Shown here: positions 9,145 through 17,815 of the stretch, one piece after another
Numbering within the stretch: position 1 is the stretch's first letter
Layout of the letters: every line of letters starts with the position of its first letter
Assembly: GCA_002973635.1 (NCBI GenBank)
Contig: CP027224.1
Coordinates: 3,854,501 to 3,918,500 of the forward strand
Direction of reading: 5' to 3'
Origin: Lysinibacillus sp. B2A1
GTDB taxonomy: Bacteria > Bacillota > Bacilli > Bacillales_A > Planococcaceae
DNA: 64,000 nucleotides
Position numbers and translations under genes: made by a program
The notes under the pieces: model-generated
Told to the model about the DNA's origin: nothing
Seen by the model: only the letters and a program-made list of their open reading frames with translations
The model's database searches: none

Positions 9145-9403
9145 CCCTTTTTGTTTTACTTTCGTTCTAAATATTAAATTCTTATAGACATACCTGTCAT
9201 TTTAAATCTGAACACTTCTCACCTACCACATCCCCAACATCTGTTCTTCTCGAAACAGATAATACTAGGATTTCTGTTAGGTTTCAAATTTCAACAGAGC
9301 TATATTAATTAAAGTATAATCATAATGTAGTTGAACTTAAATAATTGCCTCTACCTAAAAAAGTTCTTATATTTAAAATTCATAAAGAAAAGGAGATTAC
9401 GCA

Positions 9404-9790
9404 ATGAGCTATGACTTAATGGTATTTGACAAGGAGCAAGCACCTAGCAATAAGGAAGCTTTTTTAAAATGGTATGATGAACAGACAAAATGGACAGAGC
9501 CACATGATTATCAAACAGTGGCTTATACAAGCCGAGCATTACAAAAATGGTATGAAGACATGACTCAGCAATTTCCCGATATGAATTTGGCAGATGAGGA
9601 ATTACTGGATGAAGATGAGGACGATGAGCTTGAGAGTCGTTTCACTGAATATAGTATTGGCTATGCTATTATTTATACTGCTTTTGCTTGGTCAGTCGCA
9701 GATGAAGCCTTCAACGTAATGAAAGAGCTTGCACAAAAGCATGGGGTCGGCTTTTTTAATGTGAGCGGTGATGGTGAAATCGTTAGGTAA
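9404..9790 (+). CDS. Conserved-looking hypothetical protein
   Basis: 128 residues, ATG preceded by AAAGGAGATTACGCA, an excellent site. It starts MSYDLMVFDKEQAPSNKEAF, has an acidic run in the middle (DEELLDEDEDDELESRF) and ends with YSIGYAIIYTAFAWSVADEA and a glycine-rich tail. This looks like a small family I have seen in Firmicutes and other bacteria without assigned function; the aromatic strands suggest a compact single domain. Single-gene unit. Confidence 0.8.
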   Translation: MSYDLMVFDKEQAPSNKEAFLKWYDEQTKWTEPHDYQTVAYTSRALQKWYEDMTQQFPDMNLADEELLDEDEDDELESRFTEYSIGYAIIYTAFAWSVADEAFNVMKELAQKHGVGFFNVSGDGEIVR

Positions 9791-9882
9791 TAAAACCTAA
9801 ATAAAAGTTAACATAAAAAGGAATGCTCCACGCATTCCTCTTCTTTTGTAAACCATTATCTAGTCAAAACTGGCAGAGCTTA

Positions 9883-10710
9883 TCAATCAAATATCGACAG
9901 CATTGCTAGCCAAATTGGCATGTTCACTCCGCATGAAGGACAGTTTGTCTCACCAGCCAAATATGGCAAATCGCGGGCTAGCCCATGTTCACCAATCGTT
10001 GTCACTTGATCCGCCAACACCGCTTGGTCCGCATCCGAAAAATTAGACACAGGTATAACTCTATGGACCTCTTGTTCCTCTTCGAACACAGGGTCTTGCG
10101 CAAATGCCTGTATACACTCACCCTCTTCATTTGGCCATAAATATACATCCTGCCTGCACTCTGGACATACTGCAATGTACTCATCTCCCGACACAAATGT
10201 CATTAGCATATTCGCCACCTTGTAAGATCCCCGAAAAGCTGCATCAGCGGCAAGAATATAACGCTTTTCCACATCATCAACTGGAGCATGAGCAGCATGG
10301 ATACGCACCTCTTCTCCTAATAATGCTACATCGCGAATTGCCTCTATATATCCACTATAGATGTCCTCACAGATTGATGCTCCTACATCCTCAGCGAGCT
10401 CCGCCCAAGCTATAGGATAAGGCGTCGAGTCGTTCTTGTCACGGCTTGCTTCGATGATGCCGCATGTAATAAACAAATCTCGCTGCACTTCAGGAACTTT
10501 CGTCGAACAAGCAATCTTGGCTAAATAAGGAACTGCCGCATATGTGACCGTGTAAATCGTATTCTGATGAAACAAGTATTCCTGAAAAAGCTCATCAGCC
10601 GTTTCTTGGTTGTATTCCTGCATCAACTGCTCTAGCAGCGTTGGTACGTTCTCTCCAGATCCATAGGGTCCCATCAGCTTCCCCCATGTATCGCTAGTCC
10701 ATTCAAGCAA
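9883..10710 (-). CDS. Hypothetical protein with C-terminal CxxC pairs
   Basis: About 275 residues if translation starts at the TTG at 10710, which has AAGGGGG 8 bases upstream and gives the sensible N-terminus LLEWTSDTWGKLMGPYGSG. The open frame extends 41 codons further, but that extension is hydrophobic, AT-rich and unlike the rest. Helical N-terminal half (LLEQLMQEYNQETADELFQE); two cysteine pairs near the C-terminus (CPECRQDVYLWP and NCPSCGVNMP) suggest a zinc-ribbon-like site. Family with this pattern is unknown to me; no signal peptide or membrane span. Confidence 0.75.
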   Translation of the reverse strand: MLEWTSDTWGKLMGPYGSGENVPTLLEQLMQEYNQETADELFQEYLFHQNTIYTVTYAAVPYLAKIACSTKVPEVQRDLFITCGIIEASRDKNDSTPYPIAWAELAEDVGASICEDIYSGYIEAIRDVALLGEEVRIHAAHAPVDDVEKRYILAADAAFRGSYKVANMLMTFVSGDEYIAVCPECRQDVYLWPNEEGECIQAFAQDPVFEEEQEVHRVIPVSNFSDADQAVLADQVTTIGEHGLARDLPYLAGETNCPSCGVNMPIWLAMLSIFD

Positions 10711-11309
10711 AGTAAGCGCCCCCTTGTTTCTCTTTCTGATTGTCTGCTTTCCAAAAAAAGCTTCTCTTATATTCATCGATAAATATAAACATATATTTAC
10801 CACATAATTAAGGTTAATCTTAAAAATTTGCACTTTTTCAAAATCTCTACATACTCAACGGGACTTTTTCCTTTGAATTTTATTAATAGATTTACTTTTG
10901 AATTTCACTCATTTTTATAATGTTCTGCTAATTAAATAATTGCATGATACACATTATAGGGAGTAACGGGATGTAGCATATTCTTCATGGTATTCTCTTC
11001 AGCACATGCAGTTTCACTACTTTTCTCCATTCTTCGGCTCGGAATTCATCCACAACTATGAATTTTCTAAGTGATGTAATAGACTTTGTTTTTTAATATT
11101 TATAATATTCCTCTTGTTTCTATAAGCAAAAAATATTAAGAATAATAAATAAACAGTACTTCTATTTGTTCTAGACTATCTTCAAAAAACATCGAGTAAA
11201 CTACTCTCGATGCCTTTTACAACAGTCCAATATGTATTTAACATTCTGGTTGGAACAATGATTGATTTCAATAAAGTCTAACTTGGTTCACTGTAAGAAA
11301 TTAGTGACC
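10711..11309. other. Gene-free stretch with a hairpin
   Basis: About 600 bases with no intact gene. A minus-strand frame between about 10995 and 11070 reads KFIVVDEFRAEEWRKVVKL before a stop and could be a relic of a lost gene; I cannot name it. A stem CATCGAG/CTCGATG at 11190-11212 may be a terminator or a small structured element. Confidence 0.5.
11190..11212. terminator. Possible rho-independent terminator
   Basis: Seven-base perfect stem CATCGAG/CTCGATG with a short loop. CCTTTT follows on the plus strand and GTTTTTTGAAG on the minus strand, so it could act in either direction. It lies in a gene-free stretch. Confidence 0.4.
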
Positions 11310-11633
11310 CTATTTGATAAAAGTATTGTCCTCTTTAATGCATACATGAATTACTCCAGTTCTACTGACATGTACAAGTACATCTTTTATTTCTCTATCT
11401 AAAACCTGTTCGATTGCATATCTAATTTCCCATTCCTTAACTTGACCATTAGCATTAGAAATGCTTGCATGACTAGTATTCTTGTCTTCAATGTGTATAA
11501 TTATTGTCCCTTTATGTTCGTAGACTTTTACAACGCTTCCAATAAAATCAGCTGCAACTTTATCTACGTCAACTACTCCTTCATTTGTTATATCTCGAAA
11601 TGTTCTACTTGAAAACTGATAGATTATAGCCAT
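11310..11633 (-). CDS. Hypothetical protein
   Basis: 107 residues from the ATG at 11633, chosen because GGGAGGAATAAA stands just before it; the frame is open 7 codons further. Beta-rich pattern with alternating hydrophobics (VVKVYEHKGTIIIHIED, DVLVHVSRTGVIHVCIKE), DITNEGVVDVDKVAADFIG near the N-terminus. No cysteine motif, signal or membrane helix. Not recognised; single gene followed by no clear terminator. Confidence 0.7.
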   Translation of the reverse strand: MAIIYQFSSRTFRDITNEGVVDVDKVAADFIGSVVKVYEHKGTIIIHIEDKNTSHASISNANGQVKEWEIRYAIEQVLDREIKDVLVHVSRTGVIHVCIKEDNTFIK

Positions 11634-12119
11634 TTTATTCCTCCTCCCTGCCAAATGATGTTTATTTGTTACAACTAAAAATGCTCTGACTCAATTGTGT
11701 GCTTGGAAATGCGGAGCTTGATTGCTAAATTACCGTGTACAACTTTAATAATTTTGATTAATAATCCACGATGTAAAATTCCTGTTAAAAATCCAAAAAA
11801 TGTTTCTAATTAGAAATAAAAAAATTAGACTCAAATCTCACATCATTTGAGTCCAATCTTTTTGCGCAATGAATAACATTTGTCATGTTACATTCATAAA
11901 ATAACATATCGCTCTGAACAATTTCTAAACAAATTATTTGTAGATAATACAGTAAAGAATCAATTTCGCCTTGGTGTAATTGCGTTCGGATTTTGAATTG
12001 AGCATGCTAACTTAATCCACTTAGCTATGACAATAAAACAAAAACTAGAAAATATTATTGTAAGCTAGCAAAAATCAGTATATAAATGATAAAATAGCTT
12101 AATAAAGGGGGACGCAAAT
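11634..12119. other. Intergenic region with terminator-like hairpin and a dispersed repeat copy
   Basis: About 490 bases without a gene. It holds a strong hairpin at 11828-11853 (described separately) and, at about 11958-12003, a block AATCAATTTCGCCTTGGTGT continuing to GAATTGAGC that recurs in altered, longer form near 56060-56140. Upstream of 12120 lies the promoter region of the next gene, not resolved. Confidence 0.55.
11828..11863 (+). terminator. Rho-independent terminator-like hairpin
   Basis: Perfect GACTCAAAT/ATTTGAGTC stem followed by CCAATCTTTTT on the plus strand; A-rich sequence precedes it, so it is symmetric and could serve both directions. It is isolated from any plus-strand gene end, so the transcript it ends is unknown. 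Confidence 0.55.
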
Positions 12120-12518
12120 ATGGGGAAATTAAGCAAAAGGAATATATTGTGGATTGTGCCAATTGGCATTTTAGGGGTATTTTGGTACTTTTACGGTCCA
12201 CAAAAGGACATTACAGATAATGAATATATTACATACGTTAAAAACTATTCATTTGAAAACAGTCAAAAATCGTTAGAATCCGGATTGGCAAGTGCTTGTA
12301 AAAATCCATACTGGGTATATTTTGAAACACAAAAAGGGCAAAAGGTTGTAGAGTTTAAAGGAGATTGTCCAATTAGTAATAAAGAAAATAAAGTGAATAT
12401 TCAATTTTTAGTGGATAATGATATGACAAAGATCTGGTACGGCGCAATGTTGGTTGATAATAAAATGCAGGATGAAAAGGAACGAGACAACTACCTTCTC
12501 ACTCTAGCCAGTGACTAA
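12120..12518 (+). CDS. Small membrane-anchored hypothetical protein
   Basis: 132 residues, ATG preceded by AAAGGGGGACGCAAAT. One N-terminal membrane helix (NILWIVPIGILGVFWYFYG) after a basic start, so an anchored protein with the rest outside. The soluble part contains two cysteines (SACKNPYWVYFET and KGDCPIS) that could form a disulfide, and a strand-rich domain. Resembles small secreted lipoprotein-like or YxeA-like Bacillus proteins only in general layout; no family call. A strong terminator follows. Confidence 0.75.
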   Translation: MGKLSKRNILWIVPIGILGVFWYFYGPQKDITDNEYITYVKNYSFENSQKSLESGLASACKNPYWVYFETQKGQKVVEFKGDCPISNKENKVNIQFLVDNDMTKIWYGAMLVDNKMQDEKERDNYLLTLASD

Positions 12519-12524
12519 TAGTGA

Positions 12525-12554
12525 AAGCTCTCGTTTAAAGCAAAACGAGAGCTT
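12525..12554 (+). terminator. Rho-independent terminator
   Basis: AAGCTCTCGTTT/AAACGAGAGCTT stem with a short loop, then TATTTAG, a few bases after the stop of the membrane-anchored hypothetical. Confidence 0.75.
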
Positions 12555-12647
12555 ATTTAGTCCTATAGAGTTAATCAAAAGATTATCGTAGAATCCACAA
12601 GAATCGAACCATCCCCTAGTTAGATAGATAACCTAAAAAGCGATTCT

Positions 12648-13424
12648 TTATTTCACTGCTTTCCAAATGGTCCATCTATCCTTTTCAACTATCGTACTGT
12701 CAGTGTCCAATGACTGATCTATATATTGCACTAATTCCTGCAACTCTTCCTCTTCTAACTCATGTAAAATACTTCTCCCTGTTCTATTCCTAATATCCTG
12801 AAGTAATTGTGCTTTGTACTCATAGACCTTTCTAGTTTCCCATAGCTTTACTTCCTGTATCTCCTTAAATCCAATTTCCTTTAGTGTTTCCATTACTTTT
12901 TTACTACTATATCTGCGCGTTATTTCATGCTCCTTTAATTTAGGGAAATACTCAAAGAAATATCCTCGTATATGACGTGCATCGCCTTTTAAAAGACAGT
13001 CTTCTGGTGTACGGTCTTGGATAATATAGATTCCATCATCCTCCAGTATTCGATACGCCTCTTGAAAACAAGCTTTTAAATCTTGAATATGATGAATTAA
13101 TGCTCGTTCGAGAATTACCTGAAAGCTGCTGTTGTCTAAGCCTGTATCCAGTGCATTTCCCTGCTTAAAGGTAATATGATGATAATCCTTACAATTTTCC
13201 CTCGCCCCCACCAACATTGCCTTAGAAAAATCTACACCGATGACAGAAGTTGCACCCAATTCTACTAATGCCTTAGAATAAATTCCTCCACCACATCCAA
13301 TATCAGCAGCTCTAGAAATATTCATTGGCGGAACAAGCTTTTTAATAGTTTCCATCCATGAGAAATCAGCATGTCGAGTTGTATACGTTGTTCGATTGTT
13401 CATACTATGAAAATCAATACCCAT
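12648..13424 (-). CDS. Class I SAM-dependent methyltransferase
   Basis: About 258 residues from the ATG at 13424, preceded by AAGAG at 8 bases; earlier GTG (13433) and ATG (13430) codons are alternatives. Motif I ADIGCGGGIYSKAL binds SAM, followed by VIGVDFSKAML and a motif-IV-like region LERALIHHIQDLKACFQEAY, with IYIIQDRTPEDC in the next strand. Typical Methyltransf_11/25 fold. The substrate is not evident; such single methyltransferases in Bacillaceae act on small molecules. A partly palindromic iron-box-like sequence lies about 75 bases upstream (13499-13520), so iron control is possible but weakly supported. Confidence 0.85.
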   Translation of the reverse strand: MGIDFHSMNNRTTYTTRHADFSWMETIKKLVPPMNISRAADIGCGGGIYSKALVELGATSVIGVDFSKAMLVGARENCKDYHHITFKQGNALDTGLDNSSFQVILERALIHHIQDLKACFQEAYRILEDDGIYIIQDRTPEDCLLKGDARHIRGYFFEYFPKLKEHEITRRYSSKKVMETLKEIGFKEIQEVKLWETRKVYEYKAQLLQDIRNRTGRSILHELEEEELQELVQYIDQSLDTDSTIVEKDRWTIWKAVK

Positions 13425-13498
13425 CTTCATCACTCTTTTCGAAATTTATATGGTCAACTTGTTACTCTTATTGTAAACCTCTTCTTAACATTAAAAAA

Positions 13499-13520
13499 AT
13501 TAATGATAATTATCATTTTC
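13499..13520. promoter_or_regulatory. Weak Fur-box-like palindrome
   Basis: ATTAATGATAATTATCATTT forms a palindrome of ATGATAATTATCAT. The half sites resemble Fur boxes (GATAAT repeats), but the spacing differs from both the 19-bp consensus and the Bacillus 7-1-7 pattern. It lies upstream of the methyltransferase gene on the minus strand. Confidence 0.3.
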
Positions 13521-13568
13521 AATAAGTTAATCTTATCAAACAATACAAATTACTCATACACAATAAAA

Positions 13569-14317
13569 AACTCATGCAATTTAAATATAGTTGCATGAGT
13601 TCATATTGTTGAAAAACTAAATCAAGGGATTCTTTGTGAACACTACTAAGTCAAATGAAGGTGATTTCCGTTCCAGGCTACTCGCTTTCCAGTGGGCGAG
13701 CGACGAGCCGCTTCCTACGCTGACGCTCCGTGCAGGGTCTCGTCTGTCTCGCTATCCCACGGGAGTCGAGTAGCCTTGCACTCCAATCAGCAATAGTGTA
13801 GAACTTTAAATATTTTCTTCCCTCAAAAGTAAAGTAAAAGCATGTTACTCACCATCATTAAATGGATAGAATAGTGGCACAATTCTATAGTTGTTGTCCT
13901 GCATTTTATGGTTAAAACCACATTGTCACTATACAAAAAGCTACTTGTTGCTGTCGCTCTGCTTTCGCATAGAAAAATGTTATCAAAGTTCCGTTTTTTT
14001 TTTTGCGCAAAATAGTGATGGTTAAGACTTCAATTTATCACTATACATTTATGTGAAAGCCCATGAAAACATTATGAGCAATGGTTGATTGGAGTGTAGA
14101 CTGAGTGACTCCTCGGGGATTCAGCGTCACAGATGAGACCCTGGAGCGAGCGTGAGTGAAGCGGCTCATCGGACGCCCCCAGGAAAGCACTCAGTCGGAA
14201 CGGAAATCAATCGTTTTGAAAAAGGGCTATACTTTTTAAATTGTCACCTTGATTTCATTGACATAATAGTATTTCAACAACATGAACTCATGCAATTTAA
14301 ATATAGTTGCATGAGTT
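13569..14317. repeat. Nested inverted-repeat element between two identical 33-bp palindromes
   Basis: The same 33-bp sequence (AACTCATGCAATT... GTTGCATGAGTT) occurs at 13569-13601 and 14285-14317. Inside, the flanks are inverted relative to each other (CATATTGTTGAAA on the left against CATGTTGTTGAAA read from the right). Two longer GC-rich blocks of about 130 bases (about 13660-13795 and 14085-14210) are inverted copies of one another, sharing GATTTCCGTTCC, GAGCCGCTTC, CAGGGTCTC and CACTCCAATCA. Each block is itself an imperfect palindrome (AGGCTACTCG/CGAGTAGCC; GACTGAGTG/CACTCAGTC). No coding frame. This resembles the dispersed palindromic repeats of Bacillaceae genomes. The second 33-bp palindrome may double as terminator for the 14331-14552 gene. 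Confidence 0.75.
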
Positions 14318-14330
14318 GATTTTGTTATAA

Positions 14331-14552
14331 TCAAAATATAACTGAATCTACAGACTGAATGATGTAACGTTCTAATATTCTAATTTCTTTATTTAGCTTC
14401 ACAATGGCATCTTCTATTTGCTCAAAGCGTTCCCTATAACGATTGCTTCCATTTTTGGACTGCATCTTTTCTTTTAACGATGCCTGACCTAAGTATAGCC
14501 CTTCTAGTAAATCTAACTTTTGAAAATAAGTTGTACTGTATTGTAATTCCAT
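14331..14552 (-). CDS. Small helical hypothetical protein
   Basis: 73 residues, almost entirely predicted alpha-helical and charged (FQKLDLLEGLYLGQASLKEK; RERFEQIEDAIVKLNKEI), consistent with a small coiled coil. No cysteine and no membrane helix. The ATG at 14552 is preceded by a weak GGGGCTTT-like site. The 33-bp palindrome of the neighbouring repeat element begins 14 bases after the stop codon and would form a terminator hairpin. Not recognised. Confidence 0.65.
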   Translation of the reverse strand: MELQYSTTYFQKLDLLEGLYLGQASLKEKMQSKNGSNRYRERFEQIEDAIVKLNKEIRILERYIIQSVDSVIF

Positions 14553-14679
14553 CGGTATAAAGCCCCTTACCTGTTCCTATTTTTTCTTTCCTAAAACCTA
14601 GCTTCTTATTAGCACTATAACCGAAAAATGAATCTACAAAACTACAACAATATTACTAATTAATAACCAATAAATGGTG

Positions 14680-15225
14680 TTAACTGAAATAATGAGCTTC
14701 ATTCTTTAAGATTGAATAAGCAAATGTATCGTATGCCTTACCATTTTGGTACATATAATCTCTGAGAATTCCTTCCTGTTGAAACCCTATTTTCTTAAGT
14801 AATTGATTAGATGCCTCATTTTCTATAAATACAATAGCTCCTATTCGCGTCAGCCCTAGGTCATTAAAGCCATAAGAAATTACCTTAGTAACCGCTTCTA
14901 ATGTATACCCCTTTCGCCAATAATCTGGATGAATTTCATAGCCAATTTCTGCTCGTTTATGTGTTGGTGACCAAACATTGAAGCCAATAGTTCCGATGAT
15001 TCCCTTCGTCTCTTTTCTTTCTATACCCCAACGTATCCCCCTTTTTTCAGTGAAATTTTTTGAAAAAAGCATTATTAATTTTTCGGCTTGCTTAAAATCT
15101 GTAAATGGCTCCTGCCCATAATACCGTATTACTTCCTCATGAGAAAAACAGTTAAAAATACTTTTAGCATCGTCTTGTGTCAGCTCTCGTAAAATAAGTC
15201 TTTCTGTCTCTAAATTGGGAAACAT
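14680..15225 (-). CDS. GNAT N-acetyltransferase, RimJ/RimL type
   Basis: 181 residues, Acetyltransf_3 family. It starts with the standard FPNLETERLILRELTQDDA strand and has the acetyl-CoA binding loop around HPDYWRKGYTLEAVTKVISY and the C-terminal EASNQLLKKIGFQQEGILRD. Family members acetylate N-terminal or free amino groups (ribosomal protein, antibiotic or small-molecule substrates). Nothing nearby points to the substrate. ATG with AAGGAGGGATTAT upstream; single gene. Confidence 0.92.
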   Translation of the reverse strand: MFPNLETERLILRELTQDDAKSIFNCFSHEEVIRYYGQEPFTDFKQAEKLIMLFSKNFTEKRGIRWGIERKETKGIIGTIGFNVWSPTHKRAEIGYEIHPDYWRKGYTLEAVTKVISYGFNDLGLTRIGAIVFIENEASNQLLKKIGFQQEGILRDYMYQNGKAYDTFAYSILKNEAHYFS

Positions 15226-15466
15226 ATAATCCCTCCTTCTATCTCTACCGTACCATCTTCTTTAATTTGATAACTATAGTAATAATTGCTATATAACTAA
15301 AATTAAATTATACTATATAAGACTATGCACTCCTACTTCAAGCATATTAAGGTGATTACAACATGACATCCTATGAACGTATACTAATAATGGTCCCGCC
15401 TTTTCCCTAGCTACTCTATCTACTCTTTAATTAAAAAGTAGATTTTGCTTGTAGGAGGGCAATAAG

Positions 15467-16639
15467 TTGAAAAAACATGCAGCACCATCTTTACTTTTAA
15501 TGATTGTACTTGTGGCATTCCCACAGATTAGTGAGACAATCTATTCTCCATCTCTTCCTGATATTTCACACGCATTGAATACTACAAATAGTGCCGTACA
15601 GCTCACTTTAAGTATTTATTTTATAGGGTTTGCAATAGGTGTTTTTTGTTGGGGATGGCTATCTGATTTTATTGGACGTAGACCGGCAATGTTAGGCGGT
15701 TTAATTTTTTATGGAATTGGCTGTTTTATGTGTTTTTACGCAGAAACGATAACTTTTCTATTGGTTAGTCGATTTATACAAGCTTTTGGAGCAGCAACTG
15801 GCTCTATTATTACGCAAACGATTTTACGGGAAAGTGTTTCTGGCAGTAGAAGACATGCGATGTTTGCACAAATTTCTGCCGTCATTGCCTTTACCCCTGC
15901 AGTGGGACCACTCATTGGTGGTTGGGTCGATCAGGCACTTGGCTTTAGAGCCGTATTCTTTGTGCTCGTTGCAATGAGTATATTGCTATTTATCTACACC
16001 TATTTGAGACTTCCTGAAACAACAGATATATCAACAAGAAAAAGAATCGCTATTTATCCGGTTGTAAAGCGCATTCTTTCATCTCCTAAAGTTCTTGTTT
16101 TTGGCTTGTTGATTGGTGGCATAAATGGTGTGTTATTCAGTTACTATGCTGAGGCGCCTTTTATTTTTATAGAGCATTTTCATATATCGCCCGGTCTCTA
16201 TGGATTTCTTGGGATTTTTGTGGCACTTGCCTCTATTATTGGGGCAATGATATCTAAAAGACTCGTCGTCAATTATAAGCCAGAAAAAGTTATCCATCTT
16301 GGCTGCTATGTGATGATTGCTGGTGCCTTTTTACAATTAATCGTTAGTATATTACCATTCTCTAATCATGTACTATTTAGTAGCATATTAGGTACTATTT
16401 TTATTCTGTTATTAGGCGCAGGTATTGCTTTGCCTAATTGCTTAAGCTTAGCTCTTGTCAGCTTTCAAGATGTAATTGGAACAGCAGGTGCTATTTTCAG
16501 CTTAGGCTATTACCTGCTGGTGAGTCTCATAACGTCTGGCATGAGCCTCTTGCATAATGGTTCCTTGCTCGTAATGCCTCTATATTTTGTGATTTTAACC
16601 ATGCTTATGTTATTATTCGGAAGAAAATATATTGTTTAA
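15467..16639 (+). CDS. MFS drug-resistance transporter, Bcr/CflA type
   Basis: 390 residues with about 12 membrane helices. TTG start at 15467 is supported by AGGAGGGCAATAAG. Helix 1 carries FPQISETIYSPSLPDIS and the loop after helix 2 WGWLSDFIGRRPAMLGGLIF (motif A, D-x-GRR), both hallmarks of the Bcr/CflA exporters. Predicted role: proton-coupled efflux of small drugs such as bicyclomycin or sulfonamides, or of metabolites. Converges with 16715-17221 across a shared terminator. Confidence 0.92.
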   Translation: MKKHAAPSLLLMIVLVAFPQISETIYSPSLPDISHALNTTNSAVQLTLSIYFIGFAIGVFCWGWLSDFIGRRPAMLGGLIFYGIGCFMCFYAETITFLLVSRFIQAFGAATGSIITQTILRESVSGSRRHAMFAQISAVIAFTPAVGPLIGGWVDQALGFRAVFFVLVAMSILLFIYTYLRLPETTDISTRKRIAIYPVVKRILSSPKVLVFGLLIGGINGVLFSYYAEAPFIFIEHFHISPGLYGFLGIFVALASIIGAMISKRLVVNYKPEKVIHLGCYVMIAGAFLQLIVSILPFSNHVLFSSILGTIFILLLGAGIALPNCLSLALVSFQDVIGTAGAIFSLGYYLLVSLITSGMSLLHNGSLLVMPLYFVILTMLMLLFGRKYIV

Positions 16640-16682
16640 ATATAGTAGCGGGCATATTTAAGCATTAGTACTTCCACTATAG

Positions 16683-16706
16683 GCCACCCTATACTTTTTG
16701 GGTGGC
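16683..16706. terminator. Bidirectional rho-independent terminator
   Basis: GCCACCC/GGGTGGC stem with a T-rich loop; TTTCC follows on the plus strand and A-rich sequence lies on the other side. Placed between the converging MFS gene and 16715-17221. Confidence 0.75.
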
Positions 16707-16714
16707 TTTCCTAT

Positions 16715-17221
16715 TTACTGAAAATAGTAATCCACTACCTCCTCAGCAGATTGAAAAACCGTATTACCCTGCGTCTTATAAATAAATTTCGGAGACGTAC
16801 AGGCTTTCTCAAGACTTTTGGCTTTTTTTAATTTATCCGTCATCTGCTCGATAATTTCTGAGTAGCCATCAAGATTATTGGAAATCTTCGGCATCATGGA
16901 ATGTGTAATATCTAAAACTATGGACACTTGATCCTCTGCATAATTATTTAAATTAATGAAAAAGCACTCCTCTAGATTTTTCGAATGCTTATCAACATTG
17001 ATAACAGCCTCTTGGTATTTAGCAATAAATCCAGTCGATGTTTTAGTAATAGTAAAGCCCTGTTCCGTTAATTTCTTATCCATAGCATCTAAAAATTTAT
17101 TAACTTCCTCGTCCATTTTAGGCGTTACCGTTGACTGTATTAAATCATCACAAGTCTGATAAATAGTATCAACCTCTGCTTGCTTTTCAACAAGTAATTT
17201 AAAATTTGACATTGAATACAC
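16715..17221 (-). CDS. Hypothetical protein
   Basis: 168 residues from the GTG at 17221, which has GGGGAGATTTCGT at good spacing; an ATG three codons later (17212) is possible. Soluble, charged; segments such as KMDEEVNKFLDAMDKKLTEQ and IIEQMTDKLKKAKSLEKACT are helical. No motif recognised. Single gene ended by the shared hairpin at 16683-16706. Confidence 0.7.
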   Translation of the reverse strand: MYSMSNFKLLVEKQAEVDTIYQTCDDLIQSTVTPKMDEEVNKFLDAMDKKLTEQGFTITKTSTGFIAKYQEAVINVDKHSKNLEECFFINLNNYAEDQVSIVLDITHSMMPKISNNLDGYSEIIEQMTDKLKKAKSLEKACTSPKFIYKTQGNTVFQSAEEVVDYYFQ

Positions 17222-17320
17222 ACGAAATCTCCCCTTTTTTATAAGTTGGACATTCGGGCGTTTTTTTAGTCATTTTTTGCGATATTTTTATAGTAAATAT
17301 GTAATAGGGAGCGTATAACA

Positions 17321-17776
17321 ATGTCCATTAGAAATTCAATCAAAGCAATCATCATAGAAAATGATAAAATTTTACTAACAAAAAATCAGGATACAGAAGG
17401 CATCTTCTATCTTTGCCCTGGGGGTGGACAAGAGCATGGAGAAACGTTTCACACAGCATTGAAAAGAGAATGTATTGAAGAAATTGGCTATTCAGTTACC
17501 ATAGGAGAGCTTCTTTTTATTCGTGAGTATATCGGAAAAAACCACGAACATGCAGCATCCGATGGTCATGTACACCAAGTCGAATTTTATTTTCTATGTC
17601 ACTCAATAGATCAAACACAATCTCCAACAAATCCTGATTGTTATCAAATTGGCGTTGAATGGGTACCTATTGAACATCTTTTAGAATATCGAATATATCC
17701 AAAGGAATTAATACCCTATCTACAACAATTTGCTACAGGGAAAAAATCCACCATCTATCTAGGGGATATTAATTAA
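17321..17776 (+). CDS. Nudix hydrolase
   Basis: 151 residues. The Nudix box is perfect: GGQEHGETFHTALKRECIEE followed by IGY fits GX5EX7REUXEEXGU, the Mg-binding catalytic helix that cleaves nucleoside diphosphates linked to another moiety. The preceding KIILTKNQDTEGIFYLCPGG strand and later HVHQVEFYFLCH fit the fold. The substrate cannot be told from sequence. ATG after GGGAGCGTATAACA; a terminator hairpin follows directly. Confidence 0.93.
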   Translation: MSIRNSIKAIIIENDKILLTKNQDTEGIFYLCPGGGQEHGETFHTALKRECIEEIGYSVTIGELLFIREYIGKNHEHAASDGHVHQVEFYFLCHSIDQTQSPTNPDCYQIGVEWVPIEHLLEYRIYPKELIPYLQQFATGKKSTIYLGDIN

Positions 17777-17781
17777 AATAA

Positions 17782-17805
17782 GGCTGTCGAAACAATTAGA
17801 CAGCC
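17782..17805. terminator. Rho-independent terminator
   Basis: GGCTGTC/GACAGCC stem followed by TGATTTTG; it separates the Nudix gene from the converging acetyltransferase gene. Confidence 0.7.
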
Positions 17806-17815
17806 TGATTTTGTG

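Noticed and set aside
10104..10415. 103-codon plus-strand frame inside the 9883-10710 gene
   Set aside because: Antisense shadow of a better supported gene, proline- and histidine-rich composition typical of shadows.
13371..13598. 75-codon plus-strand frame overlapping the methyltransferase start
   Set aside because: Lies mostly antisense to the methyltransferase gene and its promoter region; no start site.
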